Source: Microvirga sp. TS319
GTDB lineage: Bacteria > Pseudomonadota > Alphaproteobacteria > Rhizobiales > Beijerinckiaceae
Direction: 5' to 3'
Assembly (NCBI RefSeq): GCF_041276405.1
Contig: NZ_JBGGGT010000001.1
Location: 231,501 to 295,500 of the forward strand
DNA length: 64,000 nucleotides
Shown: positions 9,601 through 18,393 of the stretch, in pieces
Position numbering within the stretch: position 1 is the first letter of the stretch
Layout: every line of letters begins with the position of its first letter
Made by a program: the position numbers and the translations under genes
The notes under the pieces: generated by a model
What the model saw: only the letters and a program-made list of their open reading frames with translations
Told to the model about the DNA's origin: nothing
Databases searched by the model: none

Positions 9601-10323
9601 ATGGGGCCTCGCGTTCTGATTGTGGAGGATGAGGAGCCGTTGACTCTGCTCCTGCGCTACAATCTCGAGGCCGAAGGCTACGAGGTCGACAGCGTATCGC
9701 GGGGGGATGAGGCCGAGATCCGACTTCGCGAGCAGGTGCCGGACATCGTGCTGCTCGACTGGATGCTGCCGGGATTGTCCGGGATCGAACTCTGCCGCCG
9801 CATCCGCGTGCGCCCCGAGACCGAGCGCCTGCCGGTCATCATGCTGACGGCGCGTGGTGAGGAGGGCGACCGTATCCGGGGACTGTCCACAGGTGCGGAT
9901 GATTATATCGTCAAGCCCTTCTCGGTGCCGGAACTGCTCGCACGCGTGCGGGCACTCCTGCGCCGCACGAAGCCGGCTCATATCGCAACGCTCCTACGGG
10001 CGGGTGACATGGAACTCGACCGCGAAACCCATCGGGTGCGCCGCTCCGGCAAGGATCTTCATCTGGGTCCCACCGAATTCCGGCTGCTCGAGTTTCTCAT
10101 GCAGAGCCCGGGGCGCGTCTTTTCCCGCGAGCACCTGCTCAATGCGGTCTGGGGACACGACGTCTATATCGACGAGCGGACAGTGGACGTGCATGTGGGC
10201 CGTCTGCGCAAGGCCATTAATCTTCCGCGGTTGCCGGATCCGATCCGGACCGTGCGTGGAGCGGGCTATTCCTTCGACGAGACGTTTGCCCGCGCCGATC
10301 AGGCCGCGAACGCGTCAGGCTGA
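9601..10323 (+). CDS. phoB: Phosphate regulon response regulator PhoB
   Basis: OmpR-type response regulator of 240 residues. The receiver domain has the acidic pair EDEE (residues 9-12), phosphoacceptor Asp53 in LLDWMLPG, and the conserved Lys in DDYIVKPF. The C-terminal winged-helix domain ends with RTVDVHVGRLRKAI and VRGAGYSF. It binds Pho boxes such as the one before pstS. It is the last gene of the pst operon and a strong terminator follows. Confidence 0.96.
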   Translation: MGPRVLIVEDEEPLTLLLRYNLEAEGYEVDSVSRGDEAEIRLREQVPDIVLLDWMLPGLSGIELCRRIRVRPETERLPVIMLTARGEEGDRIRGLSTGADDYIVKPFSVPELLARVRALLRRTKPAHIATLLRAGDMELDRETHRVRRSGKDLHLGPTEFRLLEFLMQSPGRVFSREHLLNAVWGHDVYIDERTVDVHVGRLRKAINLPRLPDPIRTVRGAGYSFDETFARADQAANASG

Positions 10324-10342
10324 TCCTTCACGGGAAAGACGG

Positions 10343-10380
10343 AAAAGGGCCGCGCTGAGAAGATCAGCGCGGCCCTTTTC
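10343..10380 (+). terminator. Rho-independent terminator after phoB
   Basis: A perfect 16-base inverted repeat (AAAAGGGCCGCGCTGA and its complement) surrounds a five-base loop and ends in TTTT. It begins 20 bases after the phoB stop and closes the pst operon. Confidence 0.9.
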
Positions 10381-10397
10381 TTGAAAACTCGGTTTTA

Positions 10398-10474
10398 TCC
10401 GATGCTCCGTTCTATAGTGGGAGCATCGCGTTGATCCCAAAAGCGCAAGTCCACTTTTGGGTCCGGTGCTCTAG
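10398..10474. repeat. CTAG-ended REP-like repeat, copy 3
   Basis: It begins TCCGATGCTCC, passes through a GGGAGCATCG module and an AAAAGCGCAAGTCCACTTTTGGG hairpin region, and ends TGCTCTAG. The final CTAG provides the TAG stop codon of gcrA on the opposite strand (10471-10473). Confidence 0.8.
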
Positions 10475-11004
10475 GCGCGGGCGAGCTTACGCTCACGCTT
10501 GCGATCGGCCACGGGCTGATAGGCGATGCGGGCGTGGTGGGTGCAATAGGGCAGTCCCGTAATGGAACGGGCGCCGCAGAAACGGAACTCCGGCTTCGTC
10601 GGATCGCCCATCGGCCAGCGGCACATGGACTCGCGCAGATCCATGATGGTGACGCGCTCGGACATCGGGATCGCCACGTCGTCCTCTTCGATCATCTCCA
10701 CCGGGGCCTGCGGGGCAGGCTGGAGCGAGATAGGCGCCAGGACCACGTTGCTGTGGGCCGGAGGCGCAATTGGGGCCGGCGCGCTGGGAGCGCGCGTCAC
10801 CTTCCGGGCGCGAGGCGCGGCCGAGACGGGCTTCACGTCCTTGGCGCGGCCGGAGAGGCCGAGGCGATGAACCTTGCCGATCACCGCGTTGCGGGTCACG
10901 TTTCCGAGTTCGGCGGCGATCTGGCTCGCGCTCAAGCCGTCGGTCCAGAGCTTCTTGAGAAGCTCGACCCGCTCATCCGTCCAAGTTGCGCCCGCATCTG
11001 TCAT
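10471..11004 (-). CDS. gcrA: Cell-cycle regulator GcrA
   Basis: DNA-binding transcriptional regulator of alphaproteobacteria, 177 residues. It works with sigma70 and prefers promoters carrying methylated GANTC, the CcrM mark. The N-terminus MTDAGATWTDERVELLKKLW, followed by a helix-turn-helix-like segment ending TRNAVIGKVHRLGLSGR, is diagnostic. A Pro/Ala-rich linker spans about residues 65-115. The conserved C-terminal part contains MDLRESMCRWPMGDP and CGARSITGLPYCTHHARIAY, with Cys and His residues. The final codons and stop fall at the edge of a REP-like repeat. Confidence 0.94.
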   Translation of the reverse strand: MTDAGATWTDERVELLKKLWTDGLSASQIAAELGNVTRNAVIGKVHRLGLSGRAKDVKPVSAAPRARKVTRAPSAPAPIAPPAHSNVVLAPISLQPAPQAPVEMIEEDDVAIPMSERVTIMDLRESMCRWPMGDPTKPEFRFCGARSITGLPYCTHHARIAYQPVADRKRERKLARA

Positions 11005-11376
11005 TTTTAAAACCTGCCTCCTCGTGGCTGCTTCTTTGAACCCGGAATCCCCTGTACCTCGCGGACAGAAAATTGATGTCCGACCGCGTTGGCAGGGTCG
11101 CTCCTGAGGGTGAAAGCCGCCGCACGAATGCTGTACTCGACTGACCCGAAGTTACAGGATGGGCGGACTCGGGCGCAAGAGTCCCCGTCCACCCCCCGCC
11201 GTTTTCCCCAAGGAACTCTCCCGACGCATGGTATGGACTGTCGCATTTCGCCGGTTCCCCAGGGAGGAACCGCCTCGAAACGGACCACGGAGTTACTTCA
11301 AGCGGTGGATCTAAGCTTGTCGCCCGATATCCAACCGGAAAATTTCCCTGTGATGGGTCACTTCATTTCTCTTGAA
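11005..11376. other. Intergenic region between gcrA and the argD promoter
   Basis: No convincing gene is seen here; the short open frames have no recognisable product. It must contain the gcrA promoter, reading left. A notable site is the inverted repeat GGACTC-N8-GAGTCC (11165-11184), each arm of which holds a GANTC methylation site. This could matter for GcrA/CcrM control, but that is inference. Confidence 0.5.
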
Positions 11377-11404
11377 TTGACAGGGTCTCGCGCCTCGTTA
11401 GAAT
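11377..11404 (+). promoter_or_regulatory. Sigma70-like promoter for the argD operon
   Basis: A perfect -35 TTGACA (11377-11382), a 16-base spacer and the -10 TAGAAT (11399-11404) lie 100 bases upstream of the argD start. The -10 box overlaps GAATC, a possible CcrM site. The predicted transcription start is near 11411. Confidence 0.65.
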
Positions 11405-11411
11405 CTCCGCT

Positions 11412-11443
11412 GTGCCGCCCCGCTTGGGCGGCGCTTTCTTTTT
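11412..11443 (+). terminator. Terminator-like hairpin in the argD leader
   Basis: A stem GTGCCGCCC / GGGCGGCGC (nine pairs, one of them a G-T wobble) with loop CGCTT is followed at once by TTTCTTTTT. It looks like an intrinsic terminator, yet it sits between the argD promoter and gene. A second hairpin (11446-11481, stem core GCCCAAGG / CCTTGGGC) follows before the ribosome-binding site. It may act as an attenuator, or end an unannotated small transcript from upstream. Confidence 0.6.
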
Positions 11444-11503
11444 AAAGGCCCAAGGCCGACCTTCAGGGTGTCCTTGGGCTTCCACCAGAGGCGGAGATAT
11501 CCC

Positions 11504-12709
11504 GTGACATCGCCATTGCTGCCGACCTATGCACGCGCCGAACTGTCCTTCGAGAAGGGAGAGGGGGCTTGGCTCTACGGCCGAGACGGGCAGCGATATC
11601 TCGATTTCGGCGCGGGCATCGCCGTGAACGCTCTGGGGCATGCCCACCCGCACCTTGTCGAGGCACTGACCCAGCAGGCCTCCAAGCTCTGGCATACCTC
11701 CAACCTGTTCCAGATTCCGGAAGGTGAGCGCCTGGCCGCGCGGCTGGTGGAGAATACCTTCGCCGACGTCGTCTTCTTCTCGAATTCAGGCGCCGAGGCC
11801 AACGAGGCGGCCGTGAAGATGGCTCGCAAGTATCATCATGCCAACGGCCATCCGGAACGCTTTCGCATCGTCACGTTCGAGGGCGCCTTCCACGGCCGGA
11901 CCCTTGCAACCATCGCGGCCGGCGGCCAGGCCAAGTACCTGGAAGGCTTCGGCCCGAAAGTCGAGGGTTTCGACCAGGTTCCCCTCAACGATCTCGATGC
12001 GCTCAAGGCCGCAATCGGCCCCGAAACGGCCGCTCTCCTGATCGAACCGATCCAGGGCGAGGGCGGCGTCCGCTCGGTCGACGCGGCCTTCATGAAGGAA
12101 TTGCGGGCGCTCTGCGACCGGGACGGCCTTCTCCTGATCTTCGACGAAATTCAGACCGGGGTCGGCCGCACGGGCAAGCTCTTCGCCTATGAATGGACGG
12201 GCGTGACGCCCGACATCATGTCCGTGGCCAAGGGGATCGGCGGCGGTTTCCCTCTCGGCGCCTGCCTTGCCACGCGCGAGGCGGCCAAGGGCATGACCGT
12301 GGGCACGCACGGCACCACGTTCGGCGGCAATCCGCTCGCAATGGCGGTCGGCAATGCGGTGCTCGACGTGATCCTGGCGCCCGGCTTCCTCAAGGAAGTG
12401 GAGCGCAAGGGCCTTCTGCTGAAGCAGCGGTTGGCCGAGCTGAAGGATCGCCATCCTGCCGTTATCGCGGAGGTGCGCGGCTTCGGGCTCATGATGGGCC
12501 TGCGCACTGTCGTGCCCAATACCGGTTTCGTCGCCGCTGCCCGGAAGCAGAAGATCATTCTGATCGGGGCCGGCGACAATGTGGTTCGGCTTCTGCCGCC
12601 GCTCATTATTTCCGATGCGGATATTTCGGAAGCCTTCGATCGTCTGGATGCCGCCTGCGCGGCGATGGAAGCTGAGCTGAAGACCCAGGCTCGGCCGGGA
12701 GCAGTTTAA
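11504..12709 (+). CDS. argD: Acetylornithine / succinyldiaminopimelate aminotransferase
   Basis: PLP-dependent class III aminotransferase of arginine biosynthesis, 401 residues. It converts N-acetylglutamate semialdehyde to N-acetylornithine. The PLP lysine is K243 in [25 protein letters not shown] (D214, E215) and [16 protein letters not shown] are the other cofactor motifs. The GTG at 11504 is chosen because GGCGGAGA lies just before it. An upstream in-frame GTG (11468) falls inside a leader hairpin. It overlaps argF by one base and starts the argD-argF-hslO operon. Confidence 0.94.
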   Translation: MTSPLLPTYARAELSFEKGEGAWLYGRDGQRYLDFGAGIAVNALGHAHPHLVEALTQQASKLWHTSNLFQIPEGERLAARLVENTFADVVFFSNSGAEANEAAVKMARKYHHANGHPERFRIVTFEGAFHGRTLATIAAGGQAKYLEGFGPKVEGFDQVPLNDLDALKAAIGPETAALLIEPIQGEGGVRSVDAAFMKELRALCDRDGLLLIFDEIQTGVGRTGKLFAYEWTGVTPDIMSVAKGIGGGFPLGACLATREAAKGMTVGTHGTTFGGNPLAMAVGNAVLDVILAPGFLKEVERKGLLLKQRLAELKDRHPAVIAEVRGFGLMMGLRTVVPNTGFVAAARKQKIILIGAGDNVVRLLPPLIISDADISEAFDRLDAACAAMEAELKTQARPGAV

Positions 12710-13635
12710 TGAAACCCCGTCACTTTCTCGATCTCAGCGACTTTTCGGGCGCCCAGATTCGCCACATCCTGGCTATCGGCTCCGGCATCAAGGCCAAGCG
12801 CCGCCGGGGTGAGCGCTCCGGCGACCGACCGCTCGAGGGCAAGACGCTCGCCATGGTGTTCGACAAGCCCTCCACCCGCACCCGTGTCTCCTTCGACGTG
12901 GGCATGCGCGAGCTTGGCGGCGAGACGTTGATGCTCACGGGCAAGGAGATGCAGCTTGGCCGCGGCGAGAGCATCGCGGACACGGCGCGGGTTCTCTCGC
13001 GCTACGTGGACGCGATCATGATCCGCACTCTCGACCACGCCATGGTGACGGAACTGGCGCAATACGCTTCGATCCCGGTGATCAATGGGCTGACCAAGAC
13101 GACGCATCCATGCCAGATCATGGCGGACGTCATGACATTCGAGGAGCATAACGGTCCGATCGAGGGCCGCACGGTCGCCTGGGTCGGCGATGCCAACAAC
13201 GTGCTCGCCTCGTGGGTCCATGCCTCCGCGCGCCTGAATTTTACGCTGAAGATCGCGTCTCCGCCGGAACTTGCTCCGCGCCCGGAGCTTTTGTCCTGGG
13301 CCAAACAGGAGGGAGCGCGGATCAGCGTGACGACCGACGCATTCGAGGCAGCCGAGGGGGCTGATGCCATCGTCACCGATTGCTGGGTCTCCATGGGCGA
13401 TGACGACGAGTTCCGCCGCCATAACCTGCTCAAGCCGTATCAGGTGAACAGCAGGCTGATGGGCGTGGCCGCCAATGACGCCGTGTTCATGCATTGTCTC
13501 CCGGCCCATCGCGGCGAGGAGGTGACGGATGAGGTCATGGACGGGTCGCAATCCGTGGTTTTCGATGAGGCCGAGAACCGGCTTCATGCACAAAAGGGCA
13601 TCCTGGCCTGGTGCCTTGGAGCAGAAAGCGCATGA
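12709..13635 (+). CDS. argF: Ornithine carbamoyltransferase
   Basis: Cytoplasmic enzyme of arginine biosynthesis that joins carbamoyl phosphate and ornithine to give citrulline; 308 residues. The carbamoyl-phosphate motif STRTR is at residues 55-59, HPCQIMAD lies in the middle, and the ornithine/active-site Cys motif HCLPAHRG is near residue 265. The start overlaps the argD stop, and the stop overlaps the hslO start, so the three genes are tightly coupled. Confidence 0.96.
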   Translation: MKPRHFLDLSDFSGAQIRHILAIGSGIKAKRRRGERSGDRPLEGKTLAMVFDKPSTRTRVSFDVGMRELGGETLMLTGKEMQLGRGESIADTARVLSRYVDAIMIRTLDHAMVTELAQYASIPVINGLTKTTHPCQIMADVMTFEEHNGPIEGRTVAWVGDANNVLASWVHASARLNFTLKIASPPELAPRPELLSWAKQEGARISVTTDAFEAAEGADAIVTDCWVSMGDDDEFRRHNLLKPYQVNSRLMGVAANDAVFMHCLPAHRGEEVTDEVMDGSQSVVFDEAENRLHAQKGILAWCLGAESA

Positions 13636-14621
13636 GTTCAGCTTCGTTCGAGGGACATGATGACATCGTCCTGCCGTTCGCGGTCGAGCCCCTCGACGTG
13701 CGCGGGCGGGTGGTCCGTCTCGGTCCTTCCATCGACACCATCCTGGCCCGTCACGGTTATCCCGACGTGGTCGCCCGCGTCATCGGCGAGGCGGCCGCGC
13801 TCACCGTCATGCTCGGTTCATCGCTGAAGCTCGAAGGGCGCTTCCAGCTTCAGACGAAGACCGACGGCATCATCGACATGGTGGTGGTGGACTTCAACGC
13901 GCCCGACAGGTTGCGCGCTACGGCCCGTTTCGACAAGGAGAAGCTGGAAGTTCTCGGGTCGGTGACACCGGGAACCGGCGAACTCCTTGGCTCCGGCTAC
14001 CTCGCCATGACCATCGATCAGGGGTCGGAGCGCAGCCGCTATCAGGGGGTTGTCGCTCTCGATGGACAGGGCTTCGAAGAGGCCGCGCACCAATATTTCC
14101 GTCAATCGGAACAGATCCCGACGCAGGTGCGCCTCGCGGTGGCCGAGCAGTTCGAGAACGGACGCCACACCTATCGTGCGGGCGGCCTGATGATCCAGTT
14201 CCTGCCGTCCTCGTCCGAGCGGCTGCGCCAGGCGGATCTCGATCCTGGCGATATACCGGAAGGCCATCCGCCGCACGATCTGGGCATGCCCTCGGAGGAC
14301 GATGCCTGGGTGGAGGCTAAGTCGCTGCTGGCAACGGTCGAAGATCATGAGCTCATCGATCCTGCCGTATCGAGCGAACGGCTGCTCTACCGCCTGTTCC
14401 ACGAGCGTGGCGTGCGCGTGTTCGAAGGCCAGCGCGTGCACGAGGAATGCACCTGCTCGCATGAGCGTATCATGGGAATGATGCGCCGCTTCTCTCCGGA
14501 GGATCGCCGCGACATGGTCGGCGACAACGGACGCATCGGCATCACCTGCGAATTCTGCTCGCGTTTCTACGATCTCGACCCGGCCAACGTGGAGGCCGCG
14601 ATCGGCAAGACGGAAGCGTGA
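13632..14621 (+). CDS. hslO: Redox-regulated chaperone Hsp33
   Basis: Cytosolic holdase chaperone switched on by oxidative unfolding, 329 residues. The C-terminal zinc site is intact: CTC (in [11 protein letters not shown]) and CEFC (in [10 protein letters not shown]) form the C-X-C...C-X2-C set. The start ATG at 13632 overlaps the argF stop (ATGA). An in-frame GTG- or TTG-type extension to 13611 lies inside argF and is rejected. Linkage to argF is common in alphaproteobacteria. Confidence 0.95.
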   Translation: MSSASFEGHDDIVLPFAVEPLDVRGRVVRLGPSIDTILARHGYPDVVARVIGEAAALTVMLGSSLKLEGRFQLQTKTDGIIDMVVVDFNAPDRLRATARFDKEKLEVLGSVTPGTGELLGSGYLAMTIDQGSERSRYQGVVALDGQGFEEAAHQYFRQSEQIPTQVRLAVAEQFENGRHTYRAGGLMIQFLPSSSERLRQADLDPGDIPEGHPPHDLGMPSEDDAWVEAKSLLATVEDHELIDPAVSSERLLYRLFHERGVRVFEGQRVHEECTCSHERIMGMMRRFSPEDRRDMVGDNGRIGITCEFCSRFYDLDPANVEAAIGKTEA

Positions 14622-14650
14622 GGCATCGGTCGAAGCGCTGAACGCGACCC

Positions 14651-14790
14651 GTCGGCCCCGCGCAAGCGGGGATCCAGCGCCACTGACGGTTCAGGTGGGA
14701 GCATAGCCACACCCCGCTCGCCTTATTCGGCCTGGCCAGCGATCATGGGTCCCGGGCGCCGCTGCGCGGCCCCGGGATGACGGTCGACGA
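14651..14790. repeat. GC-rich hairpin-rich intergenic repeat region
   Basis: The gap between the convergent hslO and argE genes holds a small hairpin (CCCCGC-GCAA-GCGGGG, 14656-14671) and a larger palindromic block around ATGGGTCCCGGGCGC / GCGGCCCCGGGAT (about 14745-14778). It looks like a different repeat family from the CTAG-bounded ones and may help terminate transcription from both sides. No gene is seen. Confidence 0.45.
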
Positions 14791-14800
14791 CCGAAAGCGT

Positions 14801-15973
14801 TCAGGGCTTCGCGCAGGTCGCCGCCAAGCGGCGCATGAAGGCCGCGCCTGCCTCCAGTTGATCCAGCGTGATGTACTCGTCCGCCTGATGCGCCTGGTTG
14901 ATGGAGCCGGGGCCGCAGATGACGGTCGGGACGCCTGCGGCCTGGAAATGGCCCGCCTCCGTCCCGAAGGGAACCGTCTGTGTGCGGTTTTTGCCGGCAA
15001 GCCTCAGGGCGAGGGTCTCCGCGAACGATCCCGGTTCCGGCGCAAGGCCGGGCACGTGAGCATGGATTTTCGTTTCGATATGCCCGAAATCGCCGAAGCG
15101 GGTTAGCCGCTTGAGCGCAACGTTCTGCACGAATGCCTCGAGCCTGTCGGGGATCTCGTGGGGATCCTGGCTCGGGAGCCCACGGAACTCCCAGTGGAAG
15201 GTGCAGGATTTCGAGATGATATTGCGCGCCGTGCCGCCCGAAACGACGCCCACATGCACGGTGGTGTAGGGCGGATCGAAGCGTCCGCTGATGTCTCCAC
15301 GCTCCATCATCTCGTCGCCGATCCGATTGAGTTCCGCGATCAATTCGGCCGCCGTCATCACGGCGCTGGCGCCGAGATAGGGCTTGGACGAATGGGCCTC
15401 CAATCCGTGCACCGTCGTCGTGAAGGTCACCACGCTCTTATGCGCATCGACAACCTCCAGCATCGTCGGCTCGCCGACGATCACGGCCTTTGGCATGGGT
15501 AGATCCTGGCCGAAACGGCGAATGGTGTCGACGACGCCCAGGCATGTCGTCTCCTCGTCGTAGGAGAGCATGATGTGGATCGGCGTCTTGAGATCGGCGG
15601 CCTGAAATTCCGGAATCAATGCGAGCGCCAGCGCGTCGAAGGCCTTCATGTCCACGGCGCCGCGCCCGTAGGCGCGCCCGTTCTCGATGCGCAGCGTAAA
15701 CGGATCCGACGTCCAGGGCTGTCCGGCGACGGGCACCACGTCCGTATGGCCGGACAGCACGACGCCGCCCTTGTCCTGCGGGCCGATGGTGGCATAGAGG
15801 GCGGCCTTGTCGCCGGTCCCGTTCGGAACACGCACAAACGGCACGTTCCAGCTCCGGAGATAGGCCTCTACGAAGTCGATGAGCGCAAGGTTCGACTTGT
15901 CGCTTTCGGTATCGAAAGCGACAAGCTTCGCGAGCATTTCAAGCGGCGTGAACCGCTGACCGTTGGGAGACAT
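14801..15973 (-). CDS. argE: Acetylornithine deacetylase (M20 family)
   Basis: Zinc-dependent hydrolase that converts N-acetylornithine to ornithine, 390 residues. Metal-binding motifs are GHTDVVPV (His, Asp), the Gly-rich GRGAVDMKAFDALAL, DEETTCLG (catalytic Glu-Glu), the VGEPT segment and the late GPGSINQAHQADEYI (His). The dimerisation domain occupies about residues 180-290. Length and motif order fit ArgE rather than DapE. It is transcribed leftward after apaG with a gap of only seven bases. Confidence 0.9.
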   Translation of the reverse strand: MSPNGQRFTPLEMLAKLVAFDTESDKSNLALIDFVEAYLRSWNVPFVRVPNGTGDKAALYATIGPQDKGGVVLSGHTDVVPVAGQPWTSDPFTLRIENGRAYGRGAVDMKAFDALALALIPEFQAADLKTPIHIMLSYDEETTCLGVVDTIRRFGQDLPMPKAVIVGEPTMLEVVDAHKSVVTFTTTVHGLEAHSSKPYLGASAVMTAAELIAELNRIGDEMMERGDISGRFDPPYTTVHVGVVSGGTARNIISKSCTFHWEFRGLPSQDPHEIPDRLEAFVQNVALKRLTRFGDFGHIETKIHAHVPGLAPEPGSFAETLALRLAGKNRTQTVPFGTEAGHFQAAGVPTVICGPGSINQAHQADEYITLDQLEAGAAFMRRLAATCAKP

Positions 15974-15980
15974 GAAAACC

Positions 15981-16373
15981 TCAGTGCAGCACGCGCTTGC
16001 CGCGCGGCATGTCGAGTGAAAAGGCGGGAATGGCGGCGTCGAAGGTCTCGCCGGTTGCGGTTTCCATCACGTAGCTGCCCTGCATCGTGCCGCTCGGCGT
16101 CGTCAGCGGACAGCCGCTGGTATAGCTGTAGCTCTCACCCGGGCCGAGCACCGGCTCCTCGCCGACCACACCGACCCCGCGCACTTCCTGCATGCGGCCC
16201 TGCTCGTCGGTGATGCGCCAGTAACGGGCGCGCAGCTGCACGCGTTCCAGGCCCAGGTTGATGATCTCCACCGTGTAGGCGAAGAAGTAGCGGTTCTCGT
16301 CGGGCGAGGATTCTTCCGGCATGTAGCGGGGTGTCACGGTCACGCTGATGCCGCGGGTGACGGCCTTGTACAT
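15981..16373 (-). CDS. apaG: ApaG domain protein
   Basis: Small cytoplasmic protein with a fibronectin-III-like ApaG fold, 130 residues. The family motifs RYFFAYTVEIINLG, VQLRARYWRITDE and the Gly-rich LGPGESYSYTSGCPLTTPSGTMQGSY are present. The family is linked to cobalt/magnesium resistance and nucleotide metabolism in enterobacteria; the biochemical role is unsettled. It is the first gene of a two-gene unit with argE. Confidence 0.93.
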   Translation of the reverse strand: MYKAVTRGISVTVTPRYMPEESSPDENRYFFAYTVEIINLGLERVQLRARYWRITDEQGRMQEVRGVGVVGEEPVLGPGESYSYTSGCPLTTPSGTMQGSYVMETATGETFDAAIPAFSLDMPRGKRVLH

Positions 16374-16659
16374 GAGTGGTCCCTCGGCCAGTGATGGAAT
16401 GTTAGGCCCTCGTCGTAAGGCCGCCTTCAGGCGCCGTCAATTGAGGCTGAAGGGGCATCCTCGCGAAGGCGTCCGGTGCAGGATCGATCCCGGCCCGGTG
16501 CCGGATTAACCTTCATGCGCTCGGTCGACCCGGCAGGGCTGGCCTTGCGCCCTTTTCCCAACGACAATGGTGAAACGGATCGGGAATTCCGTTACACGGC
16601 TCCGACAGCTAAGCTAAGAACACTCGAAGAGGGGCTCAGAGCCCTTGGAATGTAAGGTC

Positions 16660-17751
16660 ATGGTCGCGTTGAAGGACGGAATCCAATCGGCTGATGCCAT
16701 CAGGCGCCTCGCGGAAGCGGGCGTGATCAAACCGGAGACGCCCTTCGCCTCCGATCAGGTCCAACCTGCGAGCCTCGATCTGAGGCTGGGCCGTCGGGCC
16801 TACCGGGTCCGCGCCAGCTTCCTGCCGGGCCGCAACCATACGGTCCGGGACCGCTTGGCGCAGCTGAGCTTCCACGAGATCGATCTGTCCGCGGGCGCCA
16901 TCCTGGAGACGGGCAGCGTCTACATCGCCGAGCTTCAGGAAAGCCTCTCCCTGCCCGACGGTCTGTCGGCGGCCGCGAACCCCAAGAGCTCGACGGGCCG
17001 TATCGACGTGTTTACCCGGGTGATCACCGACCGCAGCCAGGAATTCGACACGATCGGCATGGGCTATTCGGGTCCGCTCTATGCGGAGATCTCGCCCCGC
17101 ACCTTCCCGGTCCTGGTCAGGACGGGCACGCGTCTCTCGCAATTGCGCCTGCGCAAGGGCGAGGTCCGGTTGAACGACGCGGATCTTCATGCCCTTCACC
17201 GGCGAGAACGGATCGTCACCTCCACCGAGCCGTCGATCCAGGACGGCGTTGCCGTGAGCGTCGATCTGGCCGGCTTCGGCTCGGACAGGCTCATCGGCTA
17301 CCGCGCCAAACGCCATACAGGCCTCGTGGACGTGGACAAGCCAGCTTCCTGCCGGATCGCCGATTTCTGGGAGCCGCTCTATGCGGATGCCTCCCGGACG
17401 CTGATCCTCGATCCGGGTCAGTTCTATATCCTGGCTTCGAAGGAGGCGGTGCACGTGCCGCCGGATTATGCCGCCGAAATGGTGCCCTTCGACCCGCTTG
17501 TCGGCGAATTCCGTGTTCACTATGCCGGCTTCTTCGATCCGGGCTTCGGCCATGCCGGCGCAGGAGGAGAGGGGGCTCGCGCCGTCCTTGAGGTCCGCTC
17601 CCGCGATGTGCCCTTTATCCTGGAGGATGGCCAGATCGTCGGACGGCTCGTCTACGAGCGCATGGCCGAACGCCCTCAGGTGCTCTATGGGTCGGGGGCA
17701 GGCTCCAATTATCAGGCACAAGGGCTGAAGCTGTCGAAGCACTTCCGCTAA
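16660..17751 (+). CDS. 2'-deoxycytidine 5'-triphosphate deaminase (Dcd-type, long form)
   Basis: Predicted dCTP deaminase that supplies dUTP for thymidylate synthesis, about 363 residues. This is roughly twice the length of E. coli Dcd and fits the alphaproteobacterial long form with two Dcd-like halves. The first half has QPASLDLRLGRRAYRV and ANPKSSTGRIDVFTRVI, with the characteristic SSTGR segment. The second half has LDPGQFYILASKEAVHVPPDYAAEM. The upstream in-frame codon at 16645 is TTG, so the ATG at 16660 is preferred. It is a single-gene unit upstream of tRNA-Gly. Confidence 0.82.
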   Translation: MVALKDGIQSADAIRRLAEAGVIKPETPFASDQVQPASLDLRLGRRAYRVRASFLPGRNHTVRDRLAQLSFHEIDLSAGAILETGSVYIAELQESLSLPDGLSAAANPKSSTGRIDVFTRVITDRSQEFDTIGMGYSGPLYAEISPRTFPVLVRTGTRLSQLRLRKGEVRLNDADLHALHRRERIVTSTEPSIQDGVAVSVDLAGFGSDRLIGYRAKRHTGLVDVDKPASCRIADFWEPLYADASRTLILDPGQFYILASKEAVHVPPDYAAEMVPFDPLVGEFRVHYAGFFDPGFGHAGAGGEGARAVLEVRSRDVPFILEDGQIVGRLVYERMAERPQVLYGSGAGSNYQAQGLKLSKHFR

Positions 17752-17973
17752 ACCGGTCCCCAGACGAGGGCCCGGATGGGGCGAGCGGCCGCTGGCCCCG
17801 AAGCGGTGGCGAGACGGTGCCGGGATGCGCCTTTCGAGGGGGATCAACGGCTTCGAGGCCGAATGCCGGTGCCGCTCGGTCAAGCCGGCCCGAAATGGAG
17901 CGCCACGCTCTTGGGATGTGTGAATCTTCAACCACCACGGCAGCATGGGCCTGACACAGAGTACCGTTTGGAC

Positions 17974-18002
17974 TTGACGAACCACCCCCGAAGCATTGTA
18001 AA
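17974..18002 (+). promoter_or_regulatory. Promoter of tRNA-Gly
   Basis: TTGACG (17974-17979) and TGTAAA (17997-18002) are separated by 17 bases and lie 11 bases upstream of the tRNA 5' end. Confidence 0.6.
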
Positions 18003-18013
18003 CAAAGCTTCAG

Positions 18014-18088
18014 GCGGGCGTAGTTCAGAGGTAGAACGTCAGCTTCCCAAGCTGAATGTCGTGGGTTCGATTCCCATCGCCCGCTCCA
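18014..18088 (+). tRNA. tRNA-Gly (anticodon CCC)
   Basis: A complete cloverleaf can be drawn. The acceptor stem is GCGGGCG / CGCCCGC and the D-arm is GTTC-AGAGGTA-GAAC. The anticodon arm TCAGC-TTCCCAA-GCTGA has CCC as anticodon, and the T-arm GTGGG-TTCGATT-CCCAT carries the TTCGA loop. The discriminator is T and CCA is encoded. It reads the GGG codon. Confidence 0.96.
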
Positions 18089-18393
18089 AATTTCCTTTAG
18101 GAATTGCCAAGGGGTGCAACGATTAGGTCACTCGGACCGCGCCCTGCAGGATCCGAGTGATACAACGCTGATACAACAATCTCTTCCAACGGCACTCGAA
18201 TCGCTGCGTCAATCCGTCCTTGACGATCGTGGTCTGAGAAGGCCTGATGGGGACTCTCCTAACTGTTTGGTAGCGGAACGTTGTTGGGACCAGGTGCGTT
18301 GCGCGATTGAGGAGTATGCTTGGCGCTTTGACGGCCTGCGACGCCGAGCTCCTCGCCGCAGGTCAAGGGTTGGGAGGAGCCGGATCCCGTCGA
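18089..18393. other. Gene-poor stretch after tRNA-Gly, possible integration scar
   Basis: No convincing gene is found. The stretch has a hairpin CACTCGGA...TCCGAGTG (from about 18131) and a short direct repeat TGATACAAC-G-CTGATACAAC near 18158. A tRNA 3' end is a common target for integrating elements, but no integrase or repeated tRNA end is visible, so this is only a possibility. Confidence 0.35.

Noticed and set aside
16636..17985. Minus-strand open frame of about 449 codons over the Dcd-type gene
   Set aside because: No motif; the plus-strand frame carries the deaminase patches.
18089..18393. Integrase gene or attachment-site duplication next to tRNA-Gly
   Set aside because: No integrase motif and no repeat of the tRNA 3' end could be found in the window.
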